Shown here in pieces: positions 7,131-10,003 of a stretch of DNA of 10,003 nt. The position numbers and the translations under genes are program-made. Source of the DNA: Euryarchaeota archaeon UBA124 (lineage in GTDB: Archaea > Thermoplasmatota > Poseidoniia > Poseidoniales > Poseidoniaceae); NCBI GenBank assembly GCA_002502215.1, contig DAPT01000132.1:669-10671 (forward strand), read 5' to 3'. The notes below the pieces were generated by a model. That model had not been told where the DNA came from and did not search any database. It saw nothing but the letters and a program-made list of their open reading frames with translations. Every line of letters starts with the position of its first letter. The first letter of the stretch is position 1.

Positions 7131-7243
7131 AACCTCCACCACGATGTAATACTCTTGTTTGGGTTATAAGCGGTTGTTTATCTTTGCGATATTTCTGACA
7201 GGAAAAAGCGAACATTATCAAGGTATGACACGGACGGGAGACT
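7131..7243. promoter_or_regulatory. Divergent promoter region between crtB and crtI
   Basis: This 113-base AT-richer gap separates the starts of crtB (left) and crtI (right) and must hold the promoters of both. On the minus strand TTATAA (7164-7169, itself a palindrome) lies about 26 bases before a start site near 7140, giving a very short leader before crtB. For crtI, TTTATCTT (7177-7184) is a candidate TATA-like box that would give a leader of about 35-40 bases, and GGGAG (7236-7240) precedes the ATG by three bases, close for a Shine-Dalgarno site. These assignments rest on spacing alone. No clear regulator-binding repeat stands out. Confidence 0.5.
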
Positions 7244-8752
7244 ATGGCTGCTTCTCGAAAATCCAACAAGAAGGCAGCTGTCATAGGAAGCGGTTTTGGT
7301 GGCCTTGGAGCGGCTATCCGACTTCAGAGTGCTGGAATCGAAACCGTGCTCTATGAGGCAAGAGATCTGCCCGGTGGAAGAGCATACGTCTACCATGACG
7401 ATGGATTTACTTTCGATGCTGGCCCAACTGTCATTACAGCACCTCATGTCCTCACTGATTTGTTTGACCTAACAGACCGAAAACTGGAAGATTACATCAA
7501 ACTCATGGAAGTTCAACCCATGTACCGATTGATTTGGAGCGATGGTGATCGATTTGACTATGTTCGGGATGAAGCGACCATGGTCCAGCAAATTGCTGAG
7601 CGTAGCCAATCCGATGCTGAAGGTTATCAGAAGTTCTTCGAATATGCGAAGAAAGTGTTTCACAAAGGGTACACTGAACTTGCGGATCGACCGTTTCTCA
7701 AATTCTCTGACATGATGGCAGTTTCACCAGCACTGATCAAACTACGGGCCGATCGTTCCGTCTACAAGACCATCTCAAAATACGTCAAAGACGACCACCT
7801 TAGGCAAGCCCTCAGTTTCCATTCTCTGCTGGTTGGAGGCAATCCGTTCCAAACCTCATCCATTTACACGCTGATTCACTATCTTGAACGTGAATGGGGT
7901 GTGTTCTTCCCTGAGGGCGGAACGCATGCATTGGTACGAACACTGGTCAAATTGTTTGAAGAATTGGGAGGAGAAATACGACTCTCAACGCCGGTCAAGT
8001 CCGTTGATGTTCTCAAAAACGGAAAGGGGAACGTCCATAGAATCACGGATGGAAACGGTGCACAACAGGACTACGACATGGTTATTTCCAATGCAGATGT
8101 TCATCATACGTACAAGAAACTCTACTCGAATTCCAAAGTTGCTCAAAAGCGTGCCAAGAAACTTGAGAAGATGGACTGGTCAATGTCCTTGTTTGTTCTC
8201 TACTTTGGAACGGACATTGAGTACAACGATGTTGCTCACCACACAATCCTGTTTGGACCGCGTTACAAGGAATTGCTTGATGAGATCTTCAAAGGAAGCA
8301 AACTTCCGGATGACTTCAGCTTGTATCTTCACGTTCCAACTGTGACCGACAAGAGCCTCGCTCCAGAAGGCTGCAGTGCTGCGTACGTTCTCGCTCCAGT
8401 TCCACACCTTGGTCGAGCCGATGTTGATTGGGATTCCATCGCTGAGGAGTACGGTGACCGCATCATTGAAGCCCTGGAAGTCGAAATGCCAGAACTAAGT
8501 AAACACATTGTTACACGACGACACATCACACCAAAGACCTTCGAAAATGAACTCGCAGCCTACAAAGGATCTGCTTTCTCGGTCGCTCCAAAACTCACAC
8601 AAAGCGCTTACTTCCGTCCGTCGAACAAGGACTCAGGAATTGATGGACTCTACATTGTCGGGGCTGGAACCCATCCTGGTGCAGGCTTACCGGGTGTTCT
8701 TAATTCAGCAAAGGCCACAGTCGATCTTATCCTTTCGGAACTTGAGAACTGA
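7244..8752 (+). CDS. crtI: Phytoene desaturase (CrtI type)
   Basis: FAD-dependent enzyme that introduces the double bonds turning colourless phytoene into lycopene, the substrate of CrtY. The 502-residue protein opens with the dinucleotide-binding VIGSGFGGLGAAIRL (13-27) and the FAD-ribose acidic position in VLYEARDLPGGRA. It follows with GFTFDAGPTVIT, typical of CrtI. It ends with the family's C-terminal flavin signature GLYIVGAGTHPGAGLPGVL followed by NSAK. The length is normal for a four-step bacterial-type CrtI. The ATG at 7244 has GGGAG three bases upstream. It runs opposite to crtB from a shared region, so it is expressed separately from crtB-crtY-blh but can be co-regulated. Its stop is one base from the stop of the convergent SRPBCC gene. 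The number of desaturation steps cannot be read from sequence; lycopene is inferred from crtY being present. Confidence 0.97.
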   Translation: MAASRKSNKKAAVIGSGFGGLGAAIRLQSAGIETVLYEARDLPGGRAYVYHDDGFTFDAGPTVITAPHVLTDLFDLTDRKLEDYIKLMEVQPMYRLIWSDGDRFDYVRDEATMVQQIAERSQSDAEGYQKFFEYAKKVFHKGYTELADRPFLKFSDMMAVSPALIKLRADRSVYKTISKYVKDDHLRQALSFHSLLVGGNPFQTSSIYTLIHYLEREWGVFFPEGGTHALVRTLVKLFEELGGEIRLSTPVKSVDVLKNGKGNVHRITDGNGAQQDYDMVISNADVHHTYKKLYSNSKVAQKRAKKLEKMDWSMSLFVLYFGTDIEYNDVAHHTILFGPRYKELLDEIFKGSKLPDDFSLYLHVPTVTDKSLAPEGCSAAYVLAPVPHLGRADVDWDSIAEEYGDRIIEALEVEMPELSKHIVTRRHITPKTFENELAAYKGSAFSVAPKLTQSAYFRPSNKDSGIDGLYIVGAGTHPGAGLPGVLNSAKATVDLILSELEN

Positions 8753-8753
8753 G

Positions 8754-9260
8754 TCAAGAGAACCACGAATGGCGGCCAAAGTGATTCCTTGGAACAGCTT
8801 TGCCTGTTCGAGCAACATAATCAAACCCAGAAACGACAGAACGAAGGTAGCGACGCATTTTCGGCTTAATCCAGAATTGATACGGTAAGAAGGAAACGAC
8901 CTTTGGATACCCTGCTAGAAGATACGGATGAACCGTAATCGTCAATTGAGACTTGTTCTCAGAAATTGCATCAATTTCCCATTGAACAAACGATTGCAAA
9001 CCGTTCTCCTCACCGATACGCAATGTGTACCCTTCACCCTCATCCCATGTCAAGAACTGACGGATGTAGGTTCGACCGTTGAGGTAAACCAACCGATCGA
9101 TATGCCCCTCTTCGTCCCACTGAATGGCTTCATTTGATTTGCAAAAAGGATGGCTGTCATTGAGATTACCAGGAGCGCTGACCAGTTCCCAAAGAGCATC
9201 GCTCGAAACATCAAACGACTGTTTGACCGAAATCGGTGAGTTCGTCTTGATGCTCTTCAT
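8754..9260 (-). CDS. SRPBCC (START/Bet v1-like) family protein, ligand unknown
   Basis: A 168-residue soluble protein with the look of the SRPBCC helix-grip fold. It has an N-terminal strand (ISVKQSFDVSS), the characteristic ALWELVSAPGNLNDSHPFC helix and turn, alternating beta strands (about 44-112), and a long C-terminal helix (about 132-153, YLRSVVSGFDYVA), ending in a conserved-looking HFGRHSWFS tail. Proteins of this fold bind hydrophobic ligands in a deep cavity, and some are cyclases or dehydratases. No catalytic set is visible. The ATG at 9260 fits the fold; the longer frame needs a TTG at 9284. It ends one base from the crtI stop, convergently, and is divergent from the hydrolase gene. 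Its position beside carotenoid genes makes a carotenoid or lipid ligand possible but unproven. Confidence 0.8.
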   Translation of the reverse strand: MKSIKTNSPISVKQSFDVSSDALWELVSAPGNLNDSHPFCKSNEAIQWDEEGHIDRLVYLNGRTYIRQFLTWDEGEGYTLRIGEENGLQSFVQWEIDAISENKSQLTITVHPYLLAGYPKVVSFLPYQFWIKPKMRRYLRSVVSGFDYVARTGKAVPRNHFGRHSWFS

Positions 9261-9353
9261 GAGCCTCGTTCCAGATTTCTGCAATTGAATCTTTGTCTCA
9301 AAATGGATGACACTCTACAGAGAAAACATTGACAATGAGGACTCTTACGCAAC

Positions 9354-9899
9354 ATGGATTTCCTCACGCACGCGCTGGTCGGTGCGCTTCTCGGTGAGTT
9401 AAGTCCAGAACGAATCAAAAATAGACAAGCAAAAGGGGCGTTGGCGGCGATGTCTCCTGACATTGCCAACCTTGTTGCTTACCCTTATCTGGGCATAAAA
9501 TCAGGCAACATCATTCCGTATGCTTACCCTCGAGATTTTTATGCAAATCCCTGGATTGTAGATCACTGGACCTGGGTTCCTTGGGAGATTACACATTCCT
9601 TCCTGTTCTGGGGACTTATCGTTATGCCACTGCTGTTGTATTTCAAAAAACCACTTCTGTTTGGCGTTGCTTATGCCTCTCACCTGCTCTTAGACATGCC
9701 ATCGCATTCTGGAATTTGGAGCACTGTACCGTTTTATCCCTTTGAATATCGATTTGATGGATGGTTCGATGCCTGGGCTTGGGGTGCGCAAGAGATCTTC
9801 ATCTCTGCAATGACCGTGTTTTTGTTATGGCGCTGTGCTGCTGCATTGAAACTTTCAGGTCCTGATGTGCTCGCATGGCCCCTTGAAGCTGAGTCTTGA
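9354..9899 (+). CDS. Membrane-bound metal-dependent hydrolase, YdjM/DUF457 family
   Basis: A 181-residue membrane protein with the spaced metal-ligand residues of the YdjM family (DUF457, so-called LexA-regulated membrane hydrolases). These are H6 in FLTHALVGALLG, D36 in MSPDI, H81 in ITHSFLFWG, H110 and D114 in ASHLLLDMPSH, and H118. Hydrophobic stretches at about 83-98, 101-114 and 146-160 are likely membrane segments. Family members are thought to be phospholipase C-like hydrolases, but the substrate is not established. The ATG at 9354 is the only sensible start and begins directly with the conserved N-terminal motif. A 93-base gap separates it from the divergent SRPBCC gene. No LexA-like box was seen upstream. 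The length agrees with the shorter members. Confidence 0.85.
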   Translation: MDFLTHALVGALLGELSPERIKNRQAKGALAAMSPDIANLVAYPYLGIKSGNIIPYAYPRDFYANPWIVDHWTWVPWEITHSFLFWGLIVMPLLLYFKKPLLFGVAYASHLLLDMPSHSGIWSTVPFYPFEYRFDGWFDAWAWGAQEIFISAMTVFLLWRCAAALKLSGPDVLAWPLEAES

Positions 9900-10003
9900 G
9901 CGTCGCTGCTGGATTTGGTACATACCGTGGAGTATGGCCGACCATATAGCAACCCGAAAATCCACTTTTACTTCTGCTTCTACAAGCAGAATGACAAGGA
10001 CAC
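9900..10003. other. Unassigned right end of the window
   Basis: No gene can be assigned in these 104 bases. Two rightward frames stay open to the edge. One would begin at ATG 9934 and read a Ser/Thr-rich MADHIATRKSTFT start. The other, with no ATG, reads through from just after the hydrolase stop. A leftward frame is also open. The stretch is too short to judge between them, and a gene beginning near 9934 would be cut by the edge. Confidence 0.4.
9972..9991. repeat. Perfect 8-bp inverted repeat with 4-base loop
   Basis: TTCTGCTT, the loop CTAC, then AAGCAGAA form a perfect hairpin. It lies 72 bases after the hydrolase stop. There is no clear T-run after it on the plus strand, so it is not a standard intrinsic terminator. 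It could be a processing or termination structure, or a chance repeat within a coding sequence that continues beyond the edge. Confidence 0.6.

Noticed and set aside
7131..7142. GGAGGT as a Shine-Dalgarno site for crtB
   Set aside because: It is one base from the ATG, too close to work; it may instead be coding if the GTG at 7142 or 7145 is used.
7884..8345. 153-residue open frame in the same direction inside crtI
   Set aside because: A shadow of crtI in another frame with no recognisable domain; crtI is complete and intact across it.

Overview
The window is about 10 kb of dense, mostly housekeeping and photobiology coding sequence. It has 13 recognisable genes, very small gaps and several 1-4 base overlaps or near-abutments. 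The best guess for the host is a marine planktonic archaeon of the Marine Group II / Poseidoniales type (roughly 0.7 sure). The reasons are the combination of a carotenoid-to-retinal gene set without crtE or idi (an archaeon already makes GGPP for its membranes), a SAP-domain protein with an acidic Ala/Glu-rich stretch, a membrane protein with a cytoplasmic C2H2 finger, and few convincing Shine-Dalgarno sites. Bacterial-type ThyA, FolA and a PlsC-like acyltransferase fit the many bacterial-looking genes known in that group. A marine bacterium cannot be excluded from this window alone.

Layout. Bases 1-1388 read rightwards: the tail of a SAP-domain protein, a purine nucleoside phosphorylase of the MTAP/MTIP family, and a MazG-like nucleotide pyrophosphohydrolase. 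Convergent to these, and reading leftwards from about 7130 to 1383, is a run of seven genes: crtB, crtY, blh, a secreted/membrane-anchored zinc-finger protein, plsC, thyA and folA. The first three are joined by 4-base start/stop overlaps. From a 113-base divergent region (7131-7243) crtI reads rightwards. A leftward SRPBCC-domain gene ends one base from the crtI stop. The last gene, reading rightwards, is a membrane-bound metal-dependent hydrolase of the YdjM/DUF457 type. The final 104 bases hold no gene I can assign, but do contain a perfect small hairpin.

How the genes work together. CrtB joins two GGPP to phytoene, CrtI desaturates it to lycopene, CrtY cyclises it to beta-carotene, and Blh cleaves that to two retinals, the chromophore of a light-driven rhodopsin pump. 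No rhodopsin gene is in the window, so the opsin must lie elsewhere if the pathway is used that way. ThyA, FolA and probably the MazG-like enzyme form a dTMP/nucleotide-pool group. The purine phosphorylase carries an Asn where adenine-specific MTAPs carry Asp, which suggests it acts on 6-oxopurines such as methylthioinosine. The least explained pieces are the membrane-anchored C2H2 protein just after blh, the SRPBCC gene abutting crtI, and the acyltransferase in a likely archaeal host.
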